In this document: positions 34,581 through 46,547 of the stretch, one piece after another | How the letters are laid out: each line of letters begins with the position of its first letter | Numbering within the stretch: the stretch's first letter is position 1 | Assembly (NCBI RefSeq): GCF_932526225.1 | Contig: NC_064038.1 | Span: 9,053,070 to 9,113,069, forward strand | Length of the DNA stretch: 60,000 nt | Origin: Nematostella vectensis | Lineage: Eukaryota > Cnidaria > Anthozoa > Actiniaria > Edwardsiidae | Direction of reading: 5' to 3' | Notes under the pieces: generated by a model | Told to the model about the DNA's origin: nothing | Databases searched by the model: none | What the model saw: only the letters and a program-made list of their open reading frames with translations | Made by a program: the position numbers and the translations under genes

Positions 34581-36445
34581 TGTTCCCGCTCAATGCCAAG
34601 TCAAGCAAAGCACCGTTTCCATCGGAGAGCATCGGCTGTTTCAAGCAAGTAACCGAAATATTTTTAATAAGATGATGTCAATTAACGTACTAGACTTCGT
34701 TCGTAGATTGTTATTTTGAAGTTTCCTTGCAAATAAACCGTTGTTTTTTAATTGTAAACAATAACAAAGGAGTGGTTGATCGTTATTCTATCTCTCTTTT
34801 TTTCTTTTTTCACTTGACGAGATTTGAAAGCCGCTCTTTTCCACTGAACAATTTCCCTTCAACGTTTCTTCTGCTTATTGCTAAGCTTGTGGTATGTGTG
34901 TAAGTAGTTTTGTGTCTATAATTATAGATTTAAAGACCGGAAGTCGTTAATTAAAATAAATGAGCTTTATATCTTAAAGTATTTAGACATGGATGGATAA
35001 GTAATTGAAAAGTGAGACAGTTATAATGGTTATAAGAGAAGCTTCAATTAGCGATTAATTTTCTCTTGACCGCTCGACATCATTGAAATTGCTCTTGCTA
35101 AATGATATCTTTCAAAAATAAACAGAGGCTGTCCTAGATATTAAGAGAGATGATTGAAAGTTGTGAGTAAAGCAAATATTTAATTAAGAATGCTTACGAG
35201 CGAAGTGGTGAAAAAAAGAAACGTTTTGACCAAAACTCCATAGCGTTGAATATTCTTTGTTTGTTCACTGTTTTGTTATTCTATTCTCAGATTCGAAAAA
35301 CAAACTCGTAAACAAGATAAACGTTTTTATTTTCTAAATAAGAACGGAAGTTGTTTTTAAAAAAAAATAAATAAATAAATAACACAAACTCCACTCACCG
35401 TAAAATGCTTTGTATGATGGGTAAGAATTTAATAAAACAGGCCTAAAATTGTCAACAACAACTCGTTTTTCTCGAGCGGGAAATATATTAATATCCTTAC
35501 TCAAATCCCCAACGCTTGCATTCCTTTACGTGATGTCATCATGACATCCAATTTTTTTTGCTTTGGCTTAAAAAATCTTTTGTCGGATTAATATCAAGAT
35601 TATCTCTTTGAATCGTATCTCAAATTTAAGTTTCTTTTTACTTTAAGATAACGGATTTTTATAAAAGCGTCCTTGAATTCCAATACTTTACTTTAGGTGC
35701 TTCTTATCTTTCAGATCGGCTTAACCAGATCTACTTTCACTCATCAAAAAGAATTAAAATACCATACGCCCGCTGTTATTTTATTACAAAATCTCCTTCC
35801 ATACCGCTACACCTCAGAGAAAAATCTCACTTACGGCTCGTACCCTGGAAAATTGTGTTTGGATCGGGTTTGATTTTAAGGCATGCATAGGCCCCATGAT
35901 AACATTCAAATGATGACAAAGGCCTCTCATAAATATGCAATGTTTTGCCAAGTTAGTGTCTGTGTTTAGCCCCAAGATGATGTCTTGATCAAAACTTCTA
36001 GAAGTCTACCTATACAAAACACGTTACTCTGTCTGTAACGATGAATAGTGAAATATGTCAACATCTTTAGAATCTCGGCCCGGAATTTGCCATTCACGTT
36101 ATGTCTTTTCAGCAATTAATAGTTCCTCGGCTACTTGAATTCATGGATTTGCCGTTAAATCCACGATTCTCGAGTTACGCAGATATCGCTTTTAAAATCA
36201 GCCGCCTGATCCCCGTTAAGGCGGTAGAAATTCGTTCACCTGCCATTTGCGGCTTTTCCAACTGCGTTTCGAAATTAAACCGTAACCGGGAGCTCGTACC
36301 GCCCGCGCGCCGCTTTTTCAATTCAGCCCACGAGTTAATTGATGAATGTTGCCATGTCTCATCGTGAATCGTGCGCGAGTTCAATGAGGAGCCACGCTGA
36401 CCGTTTTAAGGAGACCTTTCAGGTGATCACTCTCCAAACCGTCTA

Positions 36446-37372
36446 TTACGGTAACCCCCCATTGTTGTTGCGATTTACCGCCGGAGTAGCTGGTGGGACA
36501 AGCGAGCTTGAAGTCTCCGCGCAATTGAAACGCGATTTTCTCAATTTAATCATGCGTTGAAACACTTTTCTGAAGTCTGCTTTCATGAGTCCGTATATTG
36601 GAGCATTTGTTAGGGCCCCAAGGCATAGAGTATACCAGGATACAGTTACCAAAGCTGGTGGAGCTAGGTCTACCCTTTTAATCGCCTGCACGGTGGTCAT
36701 ATAAACAACAGGTAGCCAAGTCAATACAAATATACCCGCAATGATAGCGAAGACGCGCGCCATTTTCGCTTCTCCGGACACCCTCTTTCCTTCTTTCAAG
36801 GCTTCATGATTATTCTGATAAGTGCACATCTTGGCTAGGTTTTTCACTTGCCGGGAGACTTCCTTAAAAATCATGATATAGGCCGCTAGTATCAGAACAT
36901 ACGGGATCAGTATTCCCACTATCAGGATCCCAAACAAGAATATCTGATGCGCTAACGTGTCAACATTAGTCCCATAAGCAAGGGGGATCAAAGATACACC
37001 GATTGGGACGATCCAGGCAAAGGCTAAAATCTTGTAGAAGAATTTAGACATTTTGACGTGGTAGATTAGAGGTTTCATCACAGCAAGGTATCTATCTAAA
37101 GTTACAGCAAACATATTTGTCACATTCGCCATTAGTATAATTGACATAAGGTATCCCACGTATATGGACGTCTGATCGTTTATATTCACAGGTAGTAAAA
37201 CCGCGCCAAAGAGAATATCACTTAGCGCGAGCGACACCACGAAACCATTCGTAAAAGTTCTGAGAATACGGTATCTGTAGACCATATAACAAACTACAAT
37301 GCTCTCAAGTGTGATAATAAATCCGAGAATTCCAAGAGGGATGGCATCATGAAGTTCCATTCCCAAAACCAT
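36446..37372 (-). CDS. Single-exon class A (rhodopsin-like) G protein-coupled receptor
   Basis: A 308-residue seven-transmembrane receptor in one exon. An in-frame TGA lies 27 bases before the ATG, so the start is well supported. Landmarks seen: D52 (2.50) in SLALSD, the DRY motif at 93-95, W120 (4.50), P157 (5.50), TWLP at 218-221 in TM6, and NAPIY at 256-260 in TM7 in place of the usual NPxxY. The extracellular N-terminus is only about ten residues, and the C-tail, rich in Ser, Pro and Asn, about 40. Oddities: position 1.50 is Glu (E23) rather than Asn; position 3.25 is Ser and the second extracellular loop has no Cys, so the conserved disulfide is absent; position 3.32 is Met, not the Asp of amine receptors. 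The overall pattern resembles the large orphan receptor sets of cnidarians. No ligand can be assigned. Confidence 0.92.
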   Translation of the reverse strand: MVLGMELHDAIPLGILGFIITLESIVVCYMVYRYRILRTFTNGFVVSLALSDILFGAVLLPVNINDQTSIYVGYLMSIILMANVTNMFAVTLDRYLAVMKPLIYHVKMSKFFYKILAFAWIVPIGVSLIPLAYGTNVDTLAHQIFLFGILIVGILIPYVLILAAYIMIFKEVSRQVKNLAKMCTYQNNHEALKEGKRVSGEAKMARVFAIIAGIFVLTWLPVVYMTTVQAIKRVDLAPPALVTVSWYTLCLGALTNAPIYGLMKADFRKVFQRMIKLRKSRFNCAETSSSLVPPATPAVNRNNNGGLP

Positions 37373-40300
37373 GTTGACTCCTTTCTCGCTCGAGTCTCAA
37401 ATTGGCCCTCTTTCTAAAAATGCAACTGTTACTTCCTTCCCACGCTCTCTCTTCCTTTCTCCAATAACTGCGCTTTCCCGTGCTTCAGAGCTCCCAGACG
37501 GTGCTTCAATAACGGTTAGAATACTTTGTTTATCGGTTATATTTTCTAAGCCCGGGTGCGCATTTTTGTTATCGTGTGGATTGTCCTCATATAGCCGCTC
37601 TTGCCTGTCCTCTAGCCACTGGTATCCTATTACAATTGGAGTGCTCGGCCTTCTGGTTACTAGCCCTGAGTGTGGCAGTCACGATTTTATAAGCCAGTGA
37701 GTGACGCGAACGAGTAATTTCACGACCGTGGTCTTGTCTCTGACGCGAAACGTACTCACTTGCACCCACGCCAATCAGATTGCGCCTATTTGAGAACCAA
37801 GTAATTTGGGTCACACTTACTCGTGCCTTGCATTCTTTGCCGTCGGACAACAGCTTTGACAATCAACAGAGGCTTCAAGATTGCTTGTGCAATCTCAATT
37901 CCGATCCTTTATTTTAGGGGTTGTTTGGCGAGACACGGAACTCTGTGTGTTGTTCCAATTAGTCGTAAATTGTTATCCGGAATTAGGTTTAGTGTAAGCG
38001 GCGTGGAGCGATCTCTTTTGGTTATGACAGGTGGATCAGCACTTCACAATAACGCACTTGGTTTGTTCTTCCTTTGGAAGAGCACGCGTCGTCTTCTAGT
38101 ATATTTGTTATTTGATGAATCACCCAGCGTTGGCCCAGCGTCCGCTGATAAATTTCACCTGCAAATCGAAGAACTAAACTCAACAATATGAAAACAAATC
38201 GTACCGATTTGCGAATAGCAAATCCAAACACCTGGTGGAATCAATTAAAGTAATGGTATTTTCTAAAGGTGACAAATTAAATTTGGGCATTTTAGAAATT
38301 GCAGTGTTGGGAAAAGATGGGATTAAAAAAGCAACAAGACTAACTGAGGATTTCCGTTGAAAAGGAAAAGGTTAATTTAATCAATTAGATCCGAGCCCTT
38401 TTATTTGAAATTGTATTGAATAATTAGCAAAGGAGTATAAATGAGTTTTTTTTTTTCAACATTTTACGCCAATTTTAATGAGCGGTAAGGGAAATTCGCT
38501 TTAAAATGGAAATTAGGTTTGCGCCTTGATTGACTTTCCAATCAAAGGCAATGACAGTAAGACCGTGAGCAAATCTGCAAATAGCAGGTTCCTCGATTCA
38601 AGTACATCGTTAAACAAAACTTTAATCCCTTCCTCCAGTAATGTCGTGCAAGACACGCAAATCCAACACATATCCTCTGTGTCATGGCAGGGGTGTGAAA
38701 AGACAGAGAAATTAATTTGGGATTGTTTTAGACTGTCTTCCATCATCACAGCGGTGAAGACACGATTCTCTGTGGTCACATCAATTTCGATAATATTGTG
38801 ATTTTCATCGATTTGCATGTAATTGTTGGTGTGGTATTATGCGAAAAGCTAACAGTCTCCGTATGGAGTCACTCCAGTCGAGGCTTTCCTTTTGGAAGGT
38901 ATTGATTTCTTTGTAAAAGGTGATAAGTTTTGTCGCTTAATGTAACACCGAGTTGTCTGCTAATCAATTTGTGATCACTACTTGCGCGCCTGTAAAATCA
39001 AAGATATATTAATTTTGAGTGCGCTTGCTAGCTTACCGACATGATGCTTTGACAAAGCAATATTTGATTTATTCAAAAATAGAGGGAAAGGCAAAAGCTA
39101 TCATGAGATTGTCAAGCAAAACATGACAGCAGGGAAAGCCTTTGGGATGCCCAAAGAAAATGGAAAAGTCGCAAACGTGGACAGACGTAATAAATAGTCG
39201 CTAGTCAACAGCCTTAAAACAAATTTCATTGTGTAAAAATTCCTTAGAATCACTAGATCGGGGATGATGTTCGGGGGATAGTTTCTGGTTTTGCAAGATA
39301 CAGACGGCGGAACCATATAAATTTAGATTTGTCTGTATAAATTATAACATTTTTGCTTAACTGACTCATTTTTAACAGTTCTACCTTTACTTAACCTGGA
39401 AAATTAATGTATCCAAAATTAAAAATAGAATAAAATTGTTTGTTTTTAGATACCTGTTCCAACCACCTGACAGCAGCCAAACGTATCACTGATTCTATTT
39501 GTATAACTCAGATTATTCTAAAGGAATTATCTGGAAAAGATATTTGTGTATGGAGCTGTTGTATAGAGCTCTATTTCTTGTGGATCGCGTATTCTTATAC
39601 CACTGACGCGTCGCCTTTCCCGCTCTTTTTGAGCTTCTCTTTCAAACGCCATTCTTCTTTAATTCATCGATAAAGTGTTTAGCTTTCGTTCATTTGGTTG
39701 TTGAATTCGTATAGATTAAAATCAAAGGAATGAAAAAGAGCAGATTATCAATGATGTTTAGACTAAAATTCAAGTACTCTTTTTAATTATTTAAAAACAA
39801 ACAAACCGCTCAAATTTGCTCGTCAAAATTGGAGGCTTTTCTTGTTAGGACAAGAAAAGAAAAAAAAGCACACACACGCAACGTTTGAATTAAGTCGTGA
39901 AATTATTGTCATTATTTGATTCTCGTTATTCAAACTGCAGCGACGAAATCTAGACAGTCTTCATCGTTAGCGTCCAAGGAATAGGCAATTAAAAACCTTT
40001 GTTTACTTTGTAAAAGGTTTATATGAATCGACTAGTAATTAGTAGCACTTGTATCAGGAATATTATGTCATGGAAACCAATAAAATGAAAGTTACTTATA
40101 TCATGCAATATAGTCTTAACGCAGTCTTTTCTGTTTATGGGAGCGAAGATAGATACTGTAAGTAAAAGCTAAACGAAAACACAAGAAAAACACGGAGAAA
40201 TTATAGCATGTTAAATTAAAAAAAAAAAACATTTATATATATTAAAAGTTTGGTAGAATTGGTGTGTGGTAACTGTGAAAAAAAGGAGTAAAGCTTGATT

Positions 40301-42056
40301 AAAGGAGAAGTTCCAGAATTAGGACGAAGAACTACTTGCGAGTTTATCGAAAGACGCAGCGTTTGGCCTGATATCAAAGCGAAAGCTAACAGATTTCTCA
40401 CCGCATGTAGTGTGCTCATTTTGTTCTTGTGGGAGATTTGCGCAAAGGCTGAGGATTTTAACCTTTCAATCATTTTTTTTGACTTTGTCTTTCCATCTCC
40501 ATTCCCTTCTATTTGTCCAACACAATCACAACCGAGCTGCATAAACTTTTGCCTTAACCGCCTTCTGACGGACTTTGTCTGTTTGTAGTTCAGGCGGGGT
40601 GTAAATTATTGATTAAAGAATATACCAATCTTGAATTCATTGTTATCTTGAAAGAATGAATGGGAAACTGCCTTGTTGTGAGACTCTGACTCAAACAGAA
40701 AAAAGTTTGGATTTGAAGTTTTCTCAAATGTTTCAATTGAAAATAAAAACAGCCTTGTTTGTAATTGAAAAATCCGAGAGCCTCAAAGCTGATGTAAACT
40801 TGCCAAGTTTTTGTTGGTTTTTGTTGTGAGTATACTGCTGGTCTTCTATGATGTTTGGCCTTTTTTGTTGGACAAAATTATGCTAAGATTTAGAATGCTT
40901 TATCATAGATAAGTACCTGTGAAACCCTTCTGTCATAGATTTTCCAGCAATTTTAGGTGAACCCGTTCTGACATTATCACCTGTAGGGGATGCGATTAAA
41001 CCTAAAAGATACCCCCTGCCCGATTTTCTAGTTTGTTCTTGGGTTTTATTTTACATTGTATCAGTGCAACAGACCTTAATTTGTTGGATGAAGACATAAT
41101 ACGAAAACGGTTATCAAGGGTCAACTTTTAGGAAATTAAGATCGCTAGGATTATATTTTTTTAAATGATAAGAATTGAGTTCACGCAATTTGAAGGGTAA
41201 TATTTGAGATGTGTGTGGAGAGTTTTCAATAAATACAAAGAGTTAAGGACAAATCTTGGTGAGTTTCAGGAAGTATTTTAAAACATTGCTTACCAATCTA
41301 CTAGCAACCTCGCTGCCATGGTACAAGCAATGATCTGACTGGGTAAGCAGCCCCATACAATATCCTTTAGATTCTATATGTATATATGGTATGTTTTTAT
41401 TTGTAAGGAATCCTGTTTTCATTGACTTTTTTTAACAATTAATTAATTTTCACGGACCCAGGATCAGTTGTTATAGTTCCTCTTTTTATTAGAATGACTC
41501 TCTGGGGACGAAACTCATCTCATCCGTTCTCTTTGAATAAACCCTAATCAAATGAGTATAAATTACAATGCTAGTTGTTTGGGCGGTTATTTCTTTGAAG
41601 CTACTTATTGACCTTGGAACATCAGAGGAACTTCAACTCAACTAATCAAATGCTTAGGCTAGCTAACATAACAACTGATATGTTTTTCACTAAATATTTC
41701 ATATATCTTTTTCCTCCTTTTTGTCTTGTTTCCTGATTAGTTTTAATTATTGTTGTCCGAATGAGACAAGTGCGAGTTTTAAGCATAAATAATCGAAATT
41801 TACATATTGATGAAATGAAAAGTAAGACGAAATTCGGATGTGGAAAAAATTCAATAACACAGTTAATGGTGCTTGAACTTTGATTTCACATTATCGGCTA
41901 TGTTGCAATCTTCAAATTATCAAATTCTTGAAAGAATTGAAAAGATTAAATGTCTCTAGTCATTTTTTATATTGATATTTTATCAGCAAAGACTTTTTCT
42001 CGTTTCGTGTCAAACATGCATGTCATTCGTTTTTTTTTTATAGGGATATTTGCATA

Positions 42057-42303
42057 CCATAGAAAATTGAGCCCAAAATTGTCGTTATAAGGAAACTAAT
42101 TTATTCCTTATTTGGAAAATCTGCATGATTCTTGTAATTTTTTAGGTAAGCGAACCCCAGGGGTTTTGTTAACTTTATGACTTGAAGAGAAAAACCAGGA
42201 GAGAAAAGCAGTTACTGTGACCATCTTAGTTAGTTGAGAAGGTCCCTGAAAAGAAACTAAGTTTCCTCGGTACCAGGCCCCCAAAACGACAACGGTTTCT
42301 TCA
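42057..42303 (+). mobile_element. Family G MITE, copy 4
   Basis: About 247 bp, flanked by TA. Near its left end it lacks a short stretch (after TTGTCGTT) that is present in copies 2 and 3. Confidence 0.8.
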
Positions 42304-42889
42304 TATGTAAAATAGTGTTTGAATGCACTCTAAGAAACATTTTTATAAGAACGTCCAGCCTGAGATTTCACCAAATATTTAGAACATGCTAAGAACATGC
42401 CGAGGCTCAGATTGCAGAAAAAATTGTCTTTTTAGTCCTGATAAAATTCAAGAACATCGTTTAGAACATATTGAGCCTTAAATATTGAGCGTTAAATGTC
42501 CCAAAAATAAGAACGGCCCAGCCTCAACTGATAATTAGACGTTTCTTATAAAAAAAAGTGTAGGGAAATTTCGCGTAATCTTCCCATGCTTCGCTTATTA
42601 TAGACTGCCATTTTGATTCGGCCCAAGGAATACTCGTTTCTTAGTACCACAGGAATTCACGAGTGCACAGCCCGGCCTCCCATAGACTGTTTAGACGTTG
42701 GAAATTGCTTTGTATTCAAAGCACAGGTAGATCATCACGCATTTTGGGCTCATTTTAGAGTCATCATTATAACAAGGCCCCTTGCCCGTCGGGGCATTTT
42801 TTTTCCACCATCTCGCGCACTACCGTTTGAACAAAACGGGAAGGACGTGCTTGGGCTCACGTGACCCACTTGTTTTTCCAGCTTGGACA

Positions 42890-43085
42890 ATCCCTTATTA
42901 GAGCATAACATGCCATATTTGAAGTCGCATTTTTATCGCCCATCAACGACCGTTAACTTGCGTAAACTTGCATGAATTTGGATTAAATACTTTGTGATGG
43001 CCTTCGTTGTAATGGATGCATGGACCCTAACGTTTTTACCGGTTTTATGGCGTGTTCGCCCCAGCCTATTTTAGAACATTAAAAT
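42890..43085 (+). repeat. Dispersed repeat family R, copy 4 (diverged)
   Basis: A shorter relative with CCCTTATTAGAGCATAACAT at the start and TTCGCCCCAGCCTATTTTAG near the end. Confidence 0.55.
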
Positions 43086-43309
43086 GCTTGAGTGTACCGG
43101 AGTACGACAGAATACCCTTAGGGGCCGTCCACCCTAAAACGGATTCAAAAGTGTCTAGATTTCGTGTCGCCGAAAAGGCATCACTTGGTTCGCGTGACGT
43201 ATTTTTATGTTATTTGCATGTTCATAGCAGCAGACGAGCTGTTGTAATAAGATATATTAGCTTGAATGGAGCACACAGAGTTGAACATCAACGGAAGACT
43301 CTCTCAAGT

Positions 43310-45240
43310 CCCGGATGAATCCTTGTAAACTGCACGCCATGAACATAGTTGGTGAACTTCTCACATGCCCAACTGCCAGTGCTTCCATTTCTATCATTGC
43401 AAATCTCTTCTCTGTCTCTAAGAGTGATCTGGATGCATATGATACTGTTCTTCTAGTTCCGTCGTCTTGTAGCTTAAGTAAGACTGTCCCTATACCCAGG
43501 TTGGATGCATCACTAGATACAATAGTTGGGCGGCTAGGGTTATAGACTTCTAGATGATGTCAGCTCTTTCTTGATCCTTGTAAAGGATTGTTGCTGAGAC
43601 TCGCCCCAGGCCCACTTATTCTCTTTCTTCAGGAGTTGCCTTAGAGGTTCGCTGAGGTTAGCTACGCTTGGGAGGAACTTTCCCAACTTTCCCCGCTGCA
43701 GATCTGACTGTCTGAGGAGTTGGTCAATTCTTGATTGCTTCGGTCTTAGCCGTGTCTGGGCGCACACCACTTTGGTCAATTATGTATCCGAGGAACTTGA
43801 CAGAGGGTTTGGAGAACTTACATTTCTCGTTGAGGGTCAAGCCCGCCTCTTGTAGGCGTCTAAGGACTTCACGAAGCCTTGCGTCATGTTGCTTCTGGGT
43901 CTCTCCATGAACCAGCAAGTCGTCGATATAACATTTTACCCCATCTAGCCCTTGTAGGATGTTGGACATGGTACGCTGATAGACCTCTGGTGCTAAGCAG
44001 ATTCCAAATAGAACACGATTAAAACAAAATCAAGGGGGTGATGAAGGTAGTCTGGAGACGTGACTCCTTGTCGAGTGGGAGTTTCCAGAATACACTGTTG
44101 GCATATAAGGACAGATCCATTAGGCTTGAGGACTAAAACCATACCAGAACACCATTGGGTGGGCTGTGTGACCTGAGAGATGACTCCTTGTTGGATCATT
44201 TTGTCTAACTCCTTAACTTTGGGAAGTAAAAAGTGAGATACTTTCCTAGGTGTAAGCAGGCAAACATGGTTAGTATCAGGTCTCAAAGTAATGTGGTGCT
44301 CAAGTTTTCATCTTGCCGAGTCCCTTAAACAGCTTGTGAAACTCTGCTCTGTAATCAGGGGTGGGAGTAAATTCCTCTTCATTAGTGTCTGCCCTCACTA
44401 CTAGGCCTAACTTCACACAGGCATTCCTGCTAAGCAGTGAATGGAGTTGATTCTTGATGACGTACAACGTCTCTTTCATTTCTTTCCCCTGTGCCTTCAA
44501 GCATGTATCAATGCAAATTCCTAAAACTGAGAGCCTTGAACCCCCTGGGCCCCTCAGAACCTCCTTAGGCTTGACTAGTTCATAGGAGTTGATCAATGGC
44601 TCCTGGTCGCTGATCACCGACACAGCGGCACCATTGTCTAATTTAAAAGTTATGGGTTGCCCATTGACTTCTATTTCTGCCTTCCAGTACTCGGCGCTGG
44701 ATTTGCTCACCTCTTCTATGAATGGATATTCAACTTCAAGCTCATTGACATTTCCCTTGGCTTGTTTTGACTGGCATACGCCTTGCCAATGTCCTCTCTT
44801 ATTACACTTATGGCAGGTGTCATTCTTTGCTTCTGTTTGCCACAGAACTTGCACTTGGATTTTTCCTGGGCACTCCCCTGGGGACCCCCCTTGGGCTGGG
44901 ATTTCTTAGGCTTAGGGGTTTTCGGATGAACTTTCTTGACAAAATCTACGTTCTGACTTCTTGTCTCCCCCCTAACCACATCTCTATTTTCCTTCCTCAT
45001 CTCAGTAAGCCTGCACATTTCAATAGCTCGTGTAAGAGTCAAGTCGGAGTTGATTTGTAGACGATCTGGAAGGGTTTCATCTTGGATTCCGACAATTATT
45101 CGGTCTCTTATTAATTATTCCCTTAGAGATCCATAACTACAATCGTCCACTAGCCGGTAGAGGGTTTGTAAAAAAGGCTTCTGCACGCGACGATTGAAGC
45201 GAGCTGTGTCAACGATGACGTTTTTTCGGGCGCAAAAATA
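43310..45240 (-). pseudogene. Decayed Ty3/Gypsy gag-pol fragment
   Basis: Read on the minus strand from 45240 downwards: the end of a Gag capsid domain (with an in-frame stop near 45113), a CCHC knuckle in a block containing CHKCNKRGH, an aspartic protease-like segment with DNGA (near 44620), the start of reverse transcriptase (near 44220), and the YIDD catalytic box (near 43930) followed by the connection and RNase H region. The frame is broken several times. A piece of the reverse transcriptase fingers/palm appears to be missing near 44050-44110, and the RNase H part loses frame near 43370. Integrase is not seen and I found no LTRs, so this is a truncated old copy. It is a different lineage from the intact element at 46330, since the protease and RT motifs differ. 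Confidence 0.85.
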
Positions 45241-45502
45241 GGTAAACAGCGCTGTTGTCATTTTCGCGTTTTCAAAAGTATCCGGATTCTCTGGATCCGT
45301 GTTAAGTGTAGATGGAAGGCCTACGTATCAAAAAGTATTCGGGTTCTAACGAATCCGTGTTAGACGTATTCTAGCATTTCTTTGTGTCGCTGGTTTTCTA
45401 GTTTCTGGTTTTCTTTTTTCGCACGTTACTCGCGTCCTAAATGGTATTTCACAATTGTTCTTACTAAACTGTCAAGACTGCCACGCTAGCGCGCGTCACA
45501 CT

Positions 45503-46221
45503 TTAAGGGCCTGTTCCCATGGAGGTACCCCAGATGACTGGGGTAACCCGCCTCTCCATATAATCTCTCTTATTTTCGTGTTTGCGTTCACACATGTCAG
45601 GTTGGAGACCCCACCGAGGCGGGTTACCCGGGACGCCGGGCCGAGTAACCCGCCTTGGTGGGGTGGGTTTTCGAGAGTTTTCAACATGTGAACGCTCTGA
45701 AGTGGGATAACCCGCCTACCTTGGGTTAGCCTCCATCCGGGAATCTTAAGCTCGCAAAGCGCGCGAAGTTCAAGATGGCTGCATGTAGTATGCAGCAAGT
45801 ATGCAAGTATGTATCAGGAGAACTTTTTAGGCGTAACCAGCCAGAATAGTTAAGTAATGGCCATGATAAAGATAAGGAGAACTAAGAATCTTTTGTTGAA
45901 AAGGACCGAGAGTCGAGTTCTTCCGTTAATAACGAGGTTTTTGCAAGCGGAAGGACAAAAACAACAACGCCAACATCAAAGCGAAAAGCTTCGACAGCTT
46001 CGTCTCATTCGTCGAGCGTCCTGCAAAGAAGCCGGAAAAAAAAGGCGCCAAAGAACATTTACCTCCACAACGTGTCTTCTATCCGCCATCTTGTTTATTA
46101 CATTCTATCGTAGGTGCTTAGCCACCACGCCCCACATTCGCAACCTCACCCCAGGCATGTGAACACAACGTTTTCTTGACCCCAGTTAGATGGGGTACCC
46201 CACCTGTGAACAGGCCCTTAA
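45503..46221. mobile_element. TTAA-bounded inverted-repeat element (non-autonomous)
   Basis: A 719-bp unit including TTAA at both ends. Terminal repeats start GGGCCTGTTC on both sides and continue imperfectly for about 45 bp, including GGTACCCCA blocks. Several copies of GTAACCCGCC or its complement (near 45544, 45620, 45647, 45709) form subterminal inverted repeats. An Arg/Lys-rich frame of 101 codons at 45857-46162 has no recognisable domain and may be a remnant. TTAA flanks suggest a piggyBac- or Kolobok-type mobiliser, while the terminus also resembles PIF/Harbinger ends; the superfamily is undecided. Confidence 0.75.
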
Positions 46222-46329
46222 TCTCTACAGTATATAGTATCTATATCAAAATAACCTATTTATATTGAGCCTTAATGGGTAATGACACGACTAAATCAAA
46301 GGCGCTTTTTGTACCTTCATAGTACTAGC

Positions 46330-46474
46330 TGTAGTGTCCGCCGCGTTGCATTATGGATTGTTAAGGTGCGCAATGCACCATGGTAGAACACATGTCAGAG
46401 ATCCGCCATCTTGTATTAAATGTGGAAGACCACGAGTCTGTTTCTTTTTGCTTTGTTCCTTGCCGAACACCACA
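46330..46474 (+). repeat. 5' LTR (145 bp)
   Basis: Begins TGTAGTGTCC and ends ACACCACA, matching the 3' copy base for base by eye. It is unusually short for an LTR but has TG...CA ends and a CTAGC duplication outside. Confidence 0.95.
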
Positions 46475-46477
46475 TTC

Positions 46478-46495
46478 TGGCGACGAGGATGGGAT
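46478..46495 (+). promoter_or_regulatory. Primer binding site, serine tRNA
   Basis: TGGCGACGAGGATGGGAT starts three bases after the 5' LTR. It is complementary, with one mismatch in 18, to the 3' end of eukaryotic tRNA-Ser(GCT) with its added CCA, as I recall that tRNA. Serine-tRNA priming is known for Mag-type Gypsy elements. Confidence 0.8.
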
Positions 46496-46547
46496 CAACA
46501 ACTGGATAAACACATACTGAAGTTAAATCTGTCAAAAAAAAGCCGGT

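Larger units (their letters stand above)
25709..36445. other. Long intergenic interval right of the receptor
   Basis: About 10.7 kb with no host gene I can support. It contains MITEs at 29261, 31659 and 32224, a family R copy at 32978, tandem repeats at 30162 and 34247, purine-rich stretches near 26430-26480 and 26740, a run of T near 27889-27912, and a C run near 31553. Part of it is likely the promoter region of the nicotinic receptor gene. Confidence 0.5.
37373..43309. other. Intergenic interval upstream of the GPCR
   Basis: About 5.9 kb of AT-rich sequence. Only the family G MITE at 42057 and a diverged family R copy at 42890 are recognisable. Open frames here (for example both strands at 38513-38818) show no family resemblance. 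Confidence 0.5.

Noticed and set aside
36101-36367. 88-codon plus-strand frame next to the GPCR
   Set aside because: No family resemblance, overlapping open frame on the other strand, and it ends just before the GPCR stop region.
38513-38818. 101-codon minus-strand frame with a TM2-like SRNLLFADLL segment
   Set aside because: The preceding region is not hydrophobic as TM1 should be, the frame stops right after, and the opposite strand is equally open; chance is more likely than a GPCR remnant.
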